A stretch of 64,000 bases of DNA, taken from Murinocardiopsis flavida (GTDB lineage Bacteria > Actinomycetota > Actinomycetes > Streptosporangiales > Streptosporangiaceae). Shown piece by piece: positions 9,050 to 16,986 of this stretch. Where the stretch lies: NCBI RefSeq assembly GCF_003014485.1, contig NZ_PYGA01000008.1, positions 62,001 through 126,000 of the forward strand, given 5' to 3'. How positions within the stretch are numbered: the stretch's first letter is position 1; every line of letters starts with the position of its first letter. The notes under the pieces are model-generated. The model did no database searches. It was not told where the DNA came from and saw only the letters and a list, made by a program, of their open reading frames with translations. The position numbers and the translations under genes are program-made.

Positions 9050-9622
9050 GTGTCGGCGAGTCCGGGGAAGCCGGAGCAGCGCGACGAGATCCCGGCCGAA
9101 CCGCACACGGCGATCAGGGGCATGTCCCTATGGCCGCCGCCGCGGTCCACCCGCCACAGCGGCAAGCGGCGCAAAGGCGTGCTCATCGCCATCGCCGCCG
9201 TCCTGGTGGTGCTCGCGGGCGGCGCTGCCGCCGCGTGGGTGCTCAACCCCGGCGACGAGCCCGGCCCCGTCGGCGACGGCGTCCCCGCTGCCTTCGCCGG
9301 TTCCCGCGTCGGCGAGATGGCGCAGGTCGACGAGCAGGGCAAGCCGGTGACCGACTGGACGGCGGCGGTCGACCTCAAGGAGGGCGCCCACCGTGGCAGC
9401 GCCGAGTGGCGGACGTTCAACTGCCGCGGCAGCCTCACCCTCACGGAGAAGGACGGCGCCAGGCTGTCCTTCGACTACGTCGAGACCTATGACCCCGACA
9501 ACAGGTGCGTCGACGAGGCCACCCTCACCCTCGCGGCGGGCAGCGGCGACGCCGTCGAGGCGGAATGGCTGGCCGAATCCCACGACGGCACGATGATGAC
9601 GTCCACCGGGGCCCTCGACTGA
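9050..9622 (+). CDS. membrane-anchored protein resembling the sensor domain of Ser/Thr kinases (copy 1)
   Basis: The GTG at 9050 is preferred because GAGGTGA sits 5 nt upstream; the frame is open further up (TTG at 9014) and an ATG occurs at 9122. The 190-residue product has a basic cytosolic start, one membrane helix (about residues 43-65) and an exported domain from about 75 on. That domain follows the pattern AAFAGSRVGEM..., EWRTFNCRGSLTLTEKDGA, and YDPDNRCVDEATLTL, as in the extracellular beta-rich region of actinobacterial Ser/Thr kinases, including its two cysteines. The next gene is a diverged paralogue and the kinase gene follows. Confidence 0.75.
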   Translation: MSASPGKPEQRDEIPAEPHTAIRGMSLWPPPRSTRHSGKRRKGVLIAIAAVLVVLAGGAAAAWVLNPGDEPGPVGDGVPAAFAGSRVGEMAQVDEQGKPVTDWTAAVDLKEGAHRGSAEWRTFNCRGSLTLTEKDGARLSFDYVETYDPDNRCVDEATLTLAAGSGDAVEAEWLAESHDGTMMTSTGALD

Positions 9623-9808
9623 CGTATCGGTGGCGGCGGGCGGGATTCGTCGGTGATCTGTCGTGTCCCGGTCCGGCGGCGCTCTAGGATCATCGGGAAC
9701 CGGCCGATCGCGGGGACGGCGCGGCCGCCCCGCAGGCGGGCCGCGCGCGGTCGCGCACGGCGGCGGCCCGGTGATCCGGCAGCGCAGTGAGCAGTGACGG
9801 GAGTGGCG

Positions 9809-10276
9809 ATGAACGGGCAGCGGCTGCTGCGCAACCGCCGGGTGATCGCGGGCGGTGCGGCCGCGGCGGGCGCGGCGCTCGCACTGGCCGCGGCGGCCTG
9901 GATGTGGGCCCCGGCGCAGGGGGTGCCCGACGACTTCGCCGGGGCCTGGTCCGGCGAGCTCACGCAGATGGAGACCGAGACCGGGACGTTCCTGAGCGAA
10001 TGGCAGGTCACCGTCCGCCTCGCAGAGGGGGCCGCGAGCGGCACCGCCGAGCTGGCCGGCCTGCACTGCCGGGGCAGGCTCACCCTGACCGGCGCCGATG
10101 GGGACACGGCGCGGTTCCGCTACATCGAGACCGCCGACGACGACCGGCGCTGCGTCGACACCAGCATGCTCGTGCTGCGCCGCGAGGGGGAGCAGCGCCG
10201 CCAGCTCGAAGCCGACTGGCGGACCTCGCCCGACTCCGTCCCGGCGATGGCCTCCACCGGACAACTCTTCCGCTGA
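9809..10276 (+). CDS. membrane-anchored protein resembling the sensor domain of Ser/Thr kinases (copy 2)
   Basis: A 155-residue protein from the ATG at 9809, chosen over the GTG at 9794 because GGGAG lies just upstream. A helix at about residues 13-34 serves as signal anchor. The exported part (DDFAGAWSGELTQMETE, LHCRGRLTLTGADGD, DRRCVDTSMLVLR) aligns along its whole length with the preceding protein and keeps both cysteines. The pair probably arose by duplication. The kinase gene begins 93 nt downstream on the same strand. Partner or ligand unknown. Confidence 0.75.
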   Translation: MNGQRLLRNRRVIAGGAAAAGAALALAAAAWMWAPAQGVPDDFAGAWSGELTQMETETGTFLSEWQVTVRLAEGAASGTAELAGLHCRGRLTLTGADGDTARFRYIETADDDRRCVDTSMLVLRREGEQRRQLEADWRTSPDSVPAMASTGQLFR

Positions 10277-10369
10277 GGACCGTGCGGACGCGACGGTGCG
10301 CTGGACTGCCCGTTAAGGTCGGGGCAGCGGTCGGCACGTGCTACCGCCGGTCCGTCAGAGGGGAATCGC

Positions 10370-11821
10370 ATGGCTGACATCGGGCCGTTGACCGATGATG
10401 ATCCGCGCGTCGTCGGCGACTACGAGCTCCTCGGCCGCCTCGGCCAGGGCGGCCAGGGCGTCGTCTACCAGGGTCAGGGCCCCGACGGCGGCTACGCCGC
10501 CGTCAAGATGCTGCACGCCGACGCGCTCGACGTCGCGGGGCTGCGCAAGCAGATGGCCGAGGAGGTCGACCTCGCCCGCAGGGTGGCGCGGTTCTGCACG
10601 GCGCAGGTGCTCGACGCCGACATCGAGGCCGACCCGCCCTACGTCGTCAGCGAGTACATCGAGGGACCGTCCCTCCACTCGGTGGTACGCGAGAACGGCC
10701 CGATCAGCGGCGCGGCCCTCGAACGGCTCGCCATCGGCACGGTCACGGCGCTCGCGGCGATCCACCAGGCGGGCATCGTGCACCGCGACTTCAAACCCGG
10801 CAACGTCCTCATGGGGCCCGACGGCCCGCGGGTGATCGACTTCGGCATCGCCAGGGTGCTCGAAGGCACCGCCATCATGACCAGCCGGATCGCCGGGACC
10901 CCCGCCTACATGGCGCCCGAGCAGATCATGGGCGGCCCGCTGGGCCCCGCCGTCGACATGTTCGCGTGGGGATCCGCCATGGTCTTCGCCGCGAACGGCA
11001 AGGGCCCGTTCGGGCACGACTCCCTGCGCGCCGTCGTCAACCGCGTCATCCAGGAGCCGCCGGACTTCGGCGAGCTGACCGGCCCGCTCCGCGAGATCGC
11101 CGAGCGGTGCCTGTCCAAGGACCCCGCCGACCGCCCGAGCGCCTCGGAGACCCTGCTCCAGGTGCTCGGCGTCGACTCCGCGAGCGCCGCGACGGCCGCA
11201 TCGTCGGCGGAGGCGCCGCTGCCGGTCGAGACCATGGTCGCGGGGACGGTCGCGGCGGCCGACAGCGAGGCGAAGGAGCGCGCCGAGGCCGACGTCTACC
11301 GGTCCTTCCCCGCGGCCGGCCCGGCGATGCCGGCACCGGTGCTGCGGCAGGGCCCGCCGTCGCGCCCGCCGGTGTCGGGGCCGATGTCGAACGCGCCGCA
11401 GATGCGCTTCGGCGGCCCGCCGACCCCCCAGCCGCAGCCGCCGCCCGGGCCCATGCACCCGCCCGGCGGGCAGCCGTCGGGCGGCTGGCCGGCGCAGGCC
11501 CGGCCGCCGCAGCCGGGCTACGGGCCCACCTACCCGCCCGCGGGCGCGGGCGGGCCGCCGACCCCGACCCCCGCCCCGCCGGGGCCCCGGCCCATGCACG
11601 GCCCCGTGCCGAACGGGCCCTCTGCGCCCCAGTACGGCCCGGCGACGTTCGGGCCGGCCACGGCCCCGCCCGGCCACTACCCGCCCATGGCCGCCCAGCC
11701 GCCCGCCCAGGACTCCGGCGTGCGGGTCGGGCTGCTCCTCGGCGTGGTCGGCGGGGTCGCCGTGCTCGCGCTGGTCCTGATCGTGATCCTCTACGCGCTG
11801 ATCAGCGCCGCCGGCGGCTGA
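10370..11821 (+). CDS. transmembrane serine/threonine protein kinase without an extracellular domain
   Basis: A Hanks-type kinase of 483 residues. The catalytic domain covers about residues 15-270: glycine loop GRLGQGGQGVVY, K46 in YAAVKML, catalytic HRDFKPGNV (D140), D157 of DFG, GTPAYMAPEQ. A long Pro/Gly-rich linker (about 310-445) leads to a single membrane helix (GLLLGVVGGVAVLALVLIVI). The protein ends ten residues later, so nothing reaches outside. Kinases of this family usually carry a sensor domain there. Here two sensor-like proteins are encoded just upstream. The ATG follows AGAGGGGAATCGC. Confidence 0.92.
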   Translation: MADIGPLTDDDPRVVGDYELLGRLGQGGQGVVYQGQGPDGGYAAVKMLHADALDVAGLRKQMAEEVDLARRVARFCTAQVLDADIEADPPYVVSEYIEGPSLHSVVRENGPISGAALERLAIGTVTALAAIHQAGIVHRDFKPGNVLMGPDGPRVIDFGIARVLEGTAIMTSRIAGTPAYMAPEQIMGGPLGPAVDMFAWGSAMVFAANGKGPFGHDSLRAVVNRVIQEPPDFGELTGPLREIAERCLSKDPADRPSASETLLQVLGVDSASAATAASSAEAPLPVETMVAGTVAAADSEAKERAEADVYRSFPAAGPAMPAPVLRQGPPSRPPVSGPMSNAPQMRFGGPPTPQPQPPPGPMHPPGGQPSGGWPAQARPPQPGYGPTYPPAGAGGPPTPTPAPPGPRPMHGPVPNGPSAPQYGPATFGPATAPPGHYPPMAAQPPAQDSGVRVGLLLGVVGGVAVLALVLIVILYALISAAGG

Positions 11822-11839
11822 GGTTCCGGCGGCCTCAGC
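11817..11839. terminator. inverted repeat built from the two convergent stop codons
   Basis: GCTGAGG, a 9-nt loop, then CCTCAGC. The left arm holds the kinase stop TGA and the right arm holds the echA stop (TCA). Probably a weak bidirectional terminator. Confidence 0.45.
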
Positions 11840-12626
11840 GGCCCTCGAACGAGGGGGTCTCCTTGGCGACGAAGGCGCGGGTGGCCGCCGCGTGGTCGAT
11901 GGTCTGGGCGCACTGGTCCTGCAAGGTCGCCTCCATCTCCAGCGCGTTCTGGAGGTCCAGGCCCGAACCGAAGGTGAGCTCGGCCTTGAGGGCCGCGTAG
12001 GCGACCGTCGGCCCGTTGGCGAGGCGCAGCGCGAGCTCGCGCGCAGCCCCCTCCAGGTCGTCGTGGGGGACGACCTTGCCGACGAGGCCGATCTCCAGGG
12101 CGCGCGCCGCCTTGACCGGTTCGGCGAGCATCAGCATCTCCATGGCCCGCCCGTGGCCGATCAGCCGCGGGAGCGTCCACGACGCCCCGGAATCGGACCC
12201 CAGCCCGACCTTGGCGAACGCCATCAGGAAGGACGCCTTCTCGGAGGCGATCCGCAGGTCGCAGGCGAACGCCAGCGACGCCCCCGCACCGGCGGCGACC
12301 CCGTTGACGGCGGCGAGGACCGGTTTGGGCATCCGGACCAGGCCCAGAACGATCGCGTTGTAGTGTCGGCGGACGGTGTCGTCGAGCCCGGTGCCGGCGT
12401 CGAGCGACGCCGCGTGCTCGTTGAGGTCCTGCCCCGCGCTGAACGCCTTCCCCGCACCGGTGATCACCACGGCGCGGGCGCCGGAGTCGTTCTTCGCCCG
12501 CTCGACCGCCGCGAGAAGCGCCTCCTTGGACTCCACGGTCAGCGAGTTCATGGCTTCGGGGCGGTTGAGCGTGATGGTCGCGACGCCGTCGGAGAGGTCA
12601 TAGACAACGCTGTCGGACTCGGCCAC
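11835..12626 (-). CDS. enoyl-CoA hydratase/isomerase family protein
   Basis: A crotonase-fold enzyme of 263 residues from the GTG at 12626, which has GGGAG 6 nt upstream. The signatures are LNRPEAMNSLT, the oxyanion-hole segment ITGAGKAFSAGQDLNEHA and VNGVAAGAGASLAFACDLRI, followed by FAKVGLGSDSGASWTLPRLIG. An acid residue near that last motif (a GSDSG sequence) fits PaaG/EchA-type hydratase or isomerase activity on acyl-CoA. The exact substrate is unknown. Convergent with the kinase gene and divergent from the DUF3117 gene. Confidence 0.9.
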   Translation of the reverse strand: MAESDSVVYDLSDGVATITLNRPEAMNSLTVESKEALLAAVERAKNDSGARAVVITGAGKAFSAGQDLNEHAASLDAGTGLDDTVRRHYNAIVLGLVRMPKPVLAAVNGVAAGAGASLAFACDLRIASEKASFLMAFAKVGLGSDSGASWTLPRLIGHGRAMEMLMLAEPVKAARALEIGLVGKVVPHDDLEGAARELALRLANGPTVAYAALKAELTFGSGLDLQNALEMEATLQDQCAQTIDHAAATRAFVAKETPSFEGR

Positions 12627-12791
12627 GTGAACTCCCTGTCTGGATGCTTTTGGGCCACCTTCCAGCACCCGTTCGGCGGCGCTGCGGCTATAACTTTAGA
12701 ACCTTAGCCTTCGACGATCCCCGGGCGATGCGGGCCGCGCGCCGTCCGATCGTTTCCCACCCGGCCCAAAAACCGAGATAATGACCGACCA

Positions 12792-12812
12792 GTGACTCGC
12801 TCGCTGAGTCAC
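12792..12812. promoter_or_regulatory. inverted repeat GTGACTC-N7-GAGTCAC, candidate operator
   Basis: A perfect 7-bp dyad with a 7-bp spacer in the 292-bp divergent region between echA and the DUF3117 gene. Neighbouring AT-rich blocks (CTATAACTTTAGAACCTTAG near 12690-12710 and GAGATAATG near 12775) could hold promoters. The binding protein is unknown. Confidence 0.4.
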
Positions 12813-12918
12813 GCGGACACGGCCGCGCACCGTTTCGCCCGCGCTCGCCCCTCGTGGGTGCGGGAGCACCGCGGTACACCACCGTGAACCGAGAGCTTCC
12901 TATGAAAGGGGACACGGC

Positions 12919-13086
12919 ATGGCGGCGATGAAGCCGAGGACTGGTGATGGTCCGATGGAGGTCACCAAGGAAGGCCGCGGCATCATCATGCGGGTTCCGC
13001 TCGAAGGCGGCGGGCGCCTTGTCGTGGAGCTGACCCCCGCTGAGGCGACGGAGCTCGCCGAGGCCCTCGACGGCGTCGTGGGCTGA
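12919..13086 (+). CDS. DUF3117 family protein
   Basis: A 55-residue protein starting MAAMKPRTGDGPMEVTKEG and ending LAEALDGVVG, an almost exact fit to the actinobacterial DUF3117 family, which is highly conserved and of unknown function. The ATG is preceded by GAAAGGGG. It is short, soluble and without cysteines. Its position between enoyl-CoA hydratase and leucyl aminopeptidase is common in relatives. Confidence 0.93.
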   Translation: MAAMKPRTGDGPMEVTKEGRGIIMRVPLEGGGRLVVELTPAEATELAEALDGVVG

Positions 13087-13181
13087 CTCCGCCGATCCCG
13101 GACGCCGCGGGCCGGCTGCGCGCGCCTCCAACGCGCGGCCCGGTCGCGGCGCGCACGAGGCGCGCCGGCGCCCCGCCCATC

Positions 13182-13196
13182 CCCCGCTGAGCGGGG
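13182..13196. repeat. short extragenic palindrome CCCCGCTGAGCGGGG
   Basis: The identical 15-mer occurs again at 26960-26974 in another intergenic region. Here it lies 10 bp before the aminopeptidase start. There is no T-run. Confidence 0.5.
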
Positions 13197-13205
13197 CGAA
13201 GCAGA

Positions 13206-14714
13206 TTGAGAGTGTTCGTGCCTCTAGCCACGGAGATCCACCCCGTCCAGGGCGGTTTCGCCGACACGTCGGCCGACCTCGTCGCCCTGCCGGTCGTGTC
13301 CGGTGCCGACGGCCCGGTCGCGCTGACCGCCGGGGCGGCAGCCGACCTCGACGCCCGGCTGCCCGCACCACTCGCCGAGCTCGTCGTGCACTACGAGCTC
13401 ACCGGCGCGCCGGGCGAGTCCGCGCAGCTGCCGGTGGACCTGGGGCGGGGGCTGGTGCGGTTCGCGCTGCTGGGGATCGGCGACGGCGGGGCCAAGGCGC
13501 TGCGCAAGGCCGGGGCGGCGTTCGCGCGCCTCGCCAAGGGCCGCGAGCGCGCCGCGATCAGCGCCGACTCCCTCGGCCATGCGAACGGGGCGGCGTCGCT
13601 CACGGCCTTCACCGAGGGCGCGCTGCTGGCCGGGTACTCCTACACGCTCGCGGCCGTCCCGAAGAAGCCCGCCCCGGTTCCCGCCATCGACCTGCTCACC
13701 GGCGGCGCCGACCCCGGCCTCGGCGAGCACGTCCGCCGCGGCACGGCGCTGGCCCGCGCGACCTCGCTCGCGCGCGACCTCATCAACACCCCGTCGGCGG
13801 AGAAGGACCCCGCCTGGCTCGCGGCCCGCGCCGACGAAGCGGCGGCAAAGGCGGGCCTGGCCGTCTCCACCTGGGACGAGGACGCGCTGGCCGCCGACGG
13901 TTTCGGCGCCATCCTCGCCGTCGGCAGCGGCTCCGACCGCCCCCCGCGGCTGGTCCAGGTCGAGTACCGGCCCGAGGCGGCCGAGCGGCACGTGGTGCTG
14001 GTCGGCAAGGGCATCACCTTCGACACCGGCGGCCTGTCGCTGAAGCCCAACGACAACATGGTGCTCATGAAGACCGACATGAGCGGCGCCGCCGTGGTGA
14101 TCGGCGTCATGTCGGCGCTGGCGGAGCTGGGCTGCCCGGTACGGGTGACCGCGCTGCTCGCGATCGCCGAGAACGCGTTCTCCGGGAGCGCCCAGCGCCC
14201 CGGCGACGTCCTCACGACCTACGGCGGGCGCACGGTCGAGGTCCTCAACACCGATGCCGAGGGGCGCCTGGTCATGGCCGACGCCCTCGCCTACGCGGTC
14301 GACCGGCTCGCCCCCGACACCCTGGTCGACGTCGCCACGCTCACCGGTGCGGCGAAGCTGGCGCTGGGCACCGGCCTCGGCGCGCTGTTCGCCACCGACG
14401 ACACCCTCGCGGCGGCGCTCACCGAGGCGGGGGAGGAGTCCGGCGAAGCGCTGTGGCGCATGCCGCTGACCGAGCAGTACGGGGAGACCCTGCGCTCGCG
14501 GGTCGCCGACCTCGCCAACATCGGCACCAGCACCGAGTTCGGGCGCCCGGGCGCCTGCGAGGCGGCGCTGTTCCTGCGGGAGTTCACCGGGGGCCTGCCG
14601 TGGGCGCACCTCGACATCGCGGGGCCGGGGCGGGCCATGAGCGACGACGCCGAGCTGACCAAGGGCGGCACCGGGTTCAGCACCCGGCTGCTGCTGCGCT
14701 GGCTCGCCGCCTGA
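13206..14714 (+). CDS. pepA: leucyl aminopeptidase (M17)
   Basis: A cytosolic di-metal aminopeptidase of about 502 residues that removes N-terminal amino acids from peptides. The C-terminal catalytic domain has K268 in VGKGITFDTGGLSLKP, MKTDMSGAAVV, and the NTDAEGRLVMADAL signature (N348-D350-E352). The N-terminal regulatory domain is the divergent actinobacterial form. The start is unclear: TTG 13206, GTG 13212 and GTG 13218 are all in frame and none has a strong ribosome site. Confidence 0.93.
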   Translation: MRVFVPLATEIHPVQGGFADTSADLVALPVVSGADGPVALTAGAAADLDARLPAPLAELVVHYELTGAPGESAQLPVDLGRGLVRFALLGIGDGGAKALRKAGAAFARLAKGRERAAISADSLGHANGAASLTAFTEGALLAGYSYTLAAVPKKPAPVPAIDLLTGGADPGLGEHVRRGTALARATSLARDLINTPSAEKDPAWLAARADEAAAKAGLAVSTWDEDALAADGFGAILAVGSGSDRPPRLVQVEYRPEAAERHVVLVGKGITFDTGGLSLKPNDNMVLMKTDMSGAAVVIGVMSALAELGCPVRVTALLAIAENAFSGSAQRPGDVLTTYGGRTVEVLNTDAEGRLVMADALAYAVDRLAPDTLVDVATLTGAAKLALGTGLGALFATDDTLAAALTEAGEESGEALWRMPLTEQYGETLRSRVADLANIGTSTEFGRPGACEAALFLREFTGGLPWAHLDIAGPGRAMSDDAELTKGGTGFSTRLLLRWLAA

Positions 14715-14750
14715 ACCGGCCGGCCGGCGCCGGGGCGGGGCCCGCCGGGG

Positions 14751-15311
14751 TCACGCCCCGCGGATGGCGGCGAGCATGCCCTCGCCGATGGGCAGCAGCA
14801 GCGGGATCAGGCCGTCGTCCTCGCGGACCAGGCGGCCGGTCTCGCGCATCGCCTCGGTGCCGGGGTCGGGGCCGCTGAGCGGGCCGTCATCGGCCGGGGT
14901 GGCGTCGAGGGCGTTGTTGAACGCCACGATGCCGCCGTCGCGCAGCAGCCGCAGCGACTCCTTGAGGTACTCGGGGTACTCGGGGAGCGCGGCGTCGACG
15001 AACACCATGTCGTACGCAGCGTCGTTGAGCCGGGGGAGCACGTCCATGGCGCGCCCGTGGATGAGCCGGGCGCGGTTGGCGGCGAACCCGGCGGCCTGGA
15101 ACGACTCGCGCGCCGACTGCTGGTACTCGGGGACGACGTCGACGCTGGTGAGGATGCCGTCGGGGCGCATGCCGCGCAGCAGCCAGATGCCGGAGCTGCC
15201 GCACCCGGTGCCGATCTCCACGACGGCCCGCGCGCCGATGGCGGCGGTGAGGAAGCGCAGCACGGCGCCGCCCGACGGGCTGATGGGCCGGGTGTCGGCC
15301 TGCCTGCCCAA
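14751..15311 (-). CDS. O-methyltransferase (class I SAM-dependent, Rv1220c-like), start atypical
   Basis: The SAM-binding core is clear: AVVEIGTGCGSSGIWLLRGM, SVDVVPEYQQSARESF, YDMVFVDAALPEYPEYL. The only canonical in-frame initiator is the TTG at 15311 (186 residues). The same frame stays open upstream for 26 further codons reading FAHVDHYVTEDDPLATARRL, which matches the N-terminal helix of homologues and sits behind a strong GGGGAGG at 15394-15400. The ATC at 15389 is 4 nt from that site, so initiation there (about 212 residues) is likely. The gene is divergent from sigE, as in mycobacteria. Substrate unknown. Confidence 0.85.
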   Translation of the reverse strand: MGRQADTRPISPSGGAVLRFLTAAIGARAVVEIGTGCGSSGIWLLRGMRPDGILTSVDVVPEYQQSARESFQAAGFAANRARLIHGRAMDVLPRLNDAAYDMVFVDAALPEYPEYLKESLRLLRDGGIVAFNNALDATPADDGPLSGPDPGTEAMRETGRLVREDDGLIPLLLPIGEGMLAAIRGA

Positions 15312-15500
15312 ACGGCGCGCGGTGGCCAGCGGATCGTCCTCGGTGACGTAGTGGTCGACGTGGGCGAAACTGTCGTCTCGGCTGGCGATGACGCCTCCCC
15401 TAATCCCCTGTTACACCCTGTGGGTGCTCCCTAGGCGATTACACCCGGGTCGCGGTCTCGGGCAAAGCGTAACCCGCCGGGGGTGTTCCGGAGCGGCGTG

Positions 15501-15527
15501 GGAACTTAATCACGGACTCGTGGCGTT
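15501..15527 (+). promoter_or_regulatory. ECF-type (SigE-like) promoter upstream of sigE
   Basis: GGAAC at 15501-15505, an 18-bp gap, then CGTT at 15524-15527. This matches the GGAAC / CGTT pattern recognised by SigE-type ECF factors and would make the operon self-activating. The spacing is at the long end of the usual range. Confidence 0.5.
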
Positions 15528-15640
15528 ACAGACAGGGAAGACTTCACGTACCAGGCGGGTTTCAATCCTCGAAGGCCGTAGTCGAGACCGCGACCGGTAC
15601 CGCCGTTTCGCGAGCGGCGGCCGACCGGCGGGAGGGAGTG

Positions 15641-16246
15641 GTGGTGGCGGATTCCGACTCTGCCGTCGAGTTCGAGCAGTGGGAGCCGCCGAGCTGGGAC
15701 GACGTCGTGCGCAACCACTCAGCGCGGGTGTACCGCCTGGCGTATCGACTCACCGGCAACCGCTACGACGCCGAAGACCTCACCCAGGAGGTCTTCATCC
15801 GGGTCTTCCGGTCGCTCGCGAACTACACGCCGGGCACGTTCGAGGGCTGGCTGCACCGCATCACCACCAACCTCTTCCTCGACATGGCGCGCCGCAAGGC
15901 GCGCATCCGCTTCGAGGGGCTGGCCGACGGCGCCGACGAACGCCTCCAGGGCCGCGAGCCCACCCCCGCGCAGGTCTACGACGACCAGCACTTCGACGCC
16001 GACATCCAGGCCGCGCTCGACGCGCTCCCCGCCGAGTTCCGCGCCCCGGTGGTGCTGTGCGACATCGAGGGCCTGTCGTATGAGGAGATCGCGGCGACGC
16101 TCGGCGTGAAGCTGGGCACCGTGCGCAGCCGCATCCACCGCGGCCGCTCGCAGCTCCGCAAGGCGCTGGAGCACCGCAGGAAGGTCACGGCGCAGAGCGA
16201 AGCCGCGGCCCCGCTCGGAGCGGAGCGCGAAGGGGAGGCCCGATGA
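15641..16246 (+). CDS. sigE: ECF sigma factor, SigE type
   Basis: An RNA polymerase sigma factor of about 201 residues. Region 2 holds [27 protein letters not shown] and [18 protein letters not shown] (split here for description). Region 4 holds [20 protein letters not shown] and [19 protein letters not shown]. Three consecutive GTG codons (15638, 15641, 15644) follow GGAGGGA, and 15641 gives the best spacing. The overlap with the anti-sigma gene (ATGA) implies coupled synthesis. By family and context it controls the envelope-stress regulon, including htrA downstream. Confidence 0.92.
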   Translation: MVADSDSAVEFEQWEPPSWDDVVRNHSARVYRLAYRLTGNRYDAEDLTQEVFIRVFRSLANYTPGTFEGWLHRITTNLFLDMARRKARIRFEGLADGADERLQGREPTPAQVYDDQHFDADIQAALDALPAEFRAPVVLCDIEGLSYEEIAATLGVKLGTVRSRIHRGRSQLRKALEHRRKVTAQSEAAAPLGAEREGEAR

Positions 16247-16986
16247 CCCGGCACCTGGGCGAGCGCCTTTCGGCACTGGTCGACGGCGAGTTGGGGCACG
16301 CCGAGCGCGAACGCGCCCTGAGCCACCTCGCGGTGTGCCAGTCGTGCCGCTTCGAGGCCGAGATGACCCGCAGCCTGAAACGGCGGCTCCACGGGCTCGA
16401 CACCCCCGCCCCCTCGATGGACTTCATGGGCCGCCTCAGCTCGCTGACCGCCGCGGCCGACGACCGCCCGCCCGCGCCGCCGCCGTCCGCGCCGCCGGGC
16501 GCCGGCACAGCGGGCGGCACACGCCCTTTCGGCTCCTCGCCCCCGCTGGGGTCCAGTCGGCCGATCGGTGGCGGCCCCGCACGACGGGCCCCCAGGCCCG
16601 CCCCGGCAAGCGCTGATCCGCCGCGCCCCACGGGCCCCCGCACCCGGGTGCCCGCCGAGCGGCGCATGCCGTCCACCTCCGTGTTCGCCCGCCGGCAGCC
16701 CGTGTGGGGCCGCGCGCGCTTCGCCGTCGCAGGCATGTCGGTCGCGGCGGTCGCGCTGGGCACCGCCTTTGTCGCCGGCGGCGAAGGCGGCGACGCACCG
16801 CTGGTGCGCCCGCCGCTCGACGACTACGCACTGGAGCACGCGGTGACCGCGCAGCACGCGCCGCTGCCCGGCCCCATGGGGCTCACACCGGTCGACCACT
16901 CCGGGCCCGATGCGCCGGGCGGCGGCCGAGTGGTGGTGACCACCACGGGCGACGGCTCCGCGCCCGATCCCGCCCGACCGCGGTGA
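16243..16986 (+). CDS. rseA: zinc-dependent anti-sigma factor (RseA-like)
   Basis: The N-terminal ZAS motif is H28-x3-C32-x2-C35 in HLAVCQSC. This domain holds SigE inactive in the cytosol and releases it after oxidation, phosphorylation or proteolysis in known relatives. A long Pro/Ala-rich linker leads to one membrane helix at about residues 159-178 ([20 protein letters not shown]) and a short exported tail. 247 residues, starting 3 nt inside sigE and overlapping the next gene by GTGA. Confidence 0.88.
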   Translation: MTRHLGERLSALVDGELGHAERERALSHLAVCQSCRFEAEMTRSLKRRLHGLDTPAPSMDFMGRLSSLTAAADDRPPAPPPSAPPGAGTAGGTRPFGSSPPLGSSRPIGGGPARRAPRPAPASADPPRPTGPRTRVPAERRMPSTSVFARRQPVWGRARFAVAGMSVAAVALGTAFVAGGEGGDAPLVRPPLDDYALEHAVTAQHAPLPGPMGLTPVDHSGPDAPGGGRVVVTTTGDGSAPDPARPR

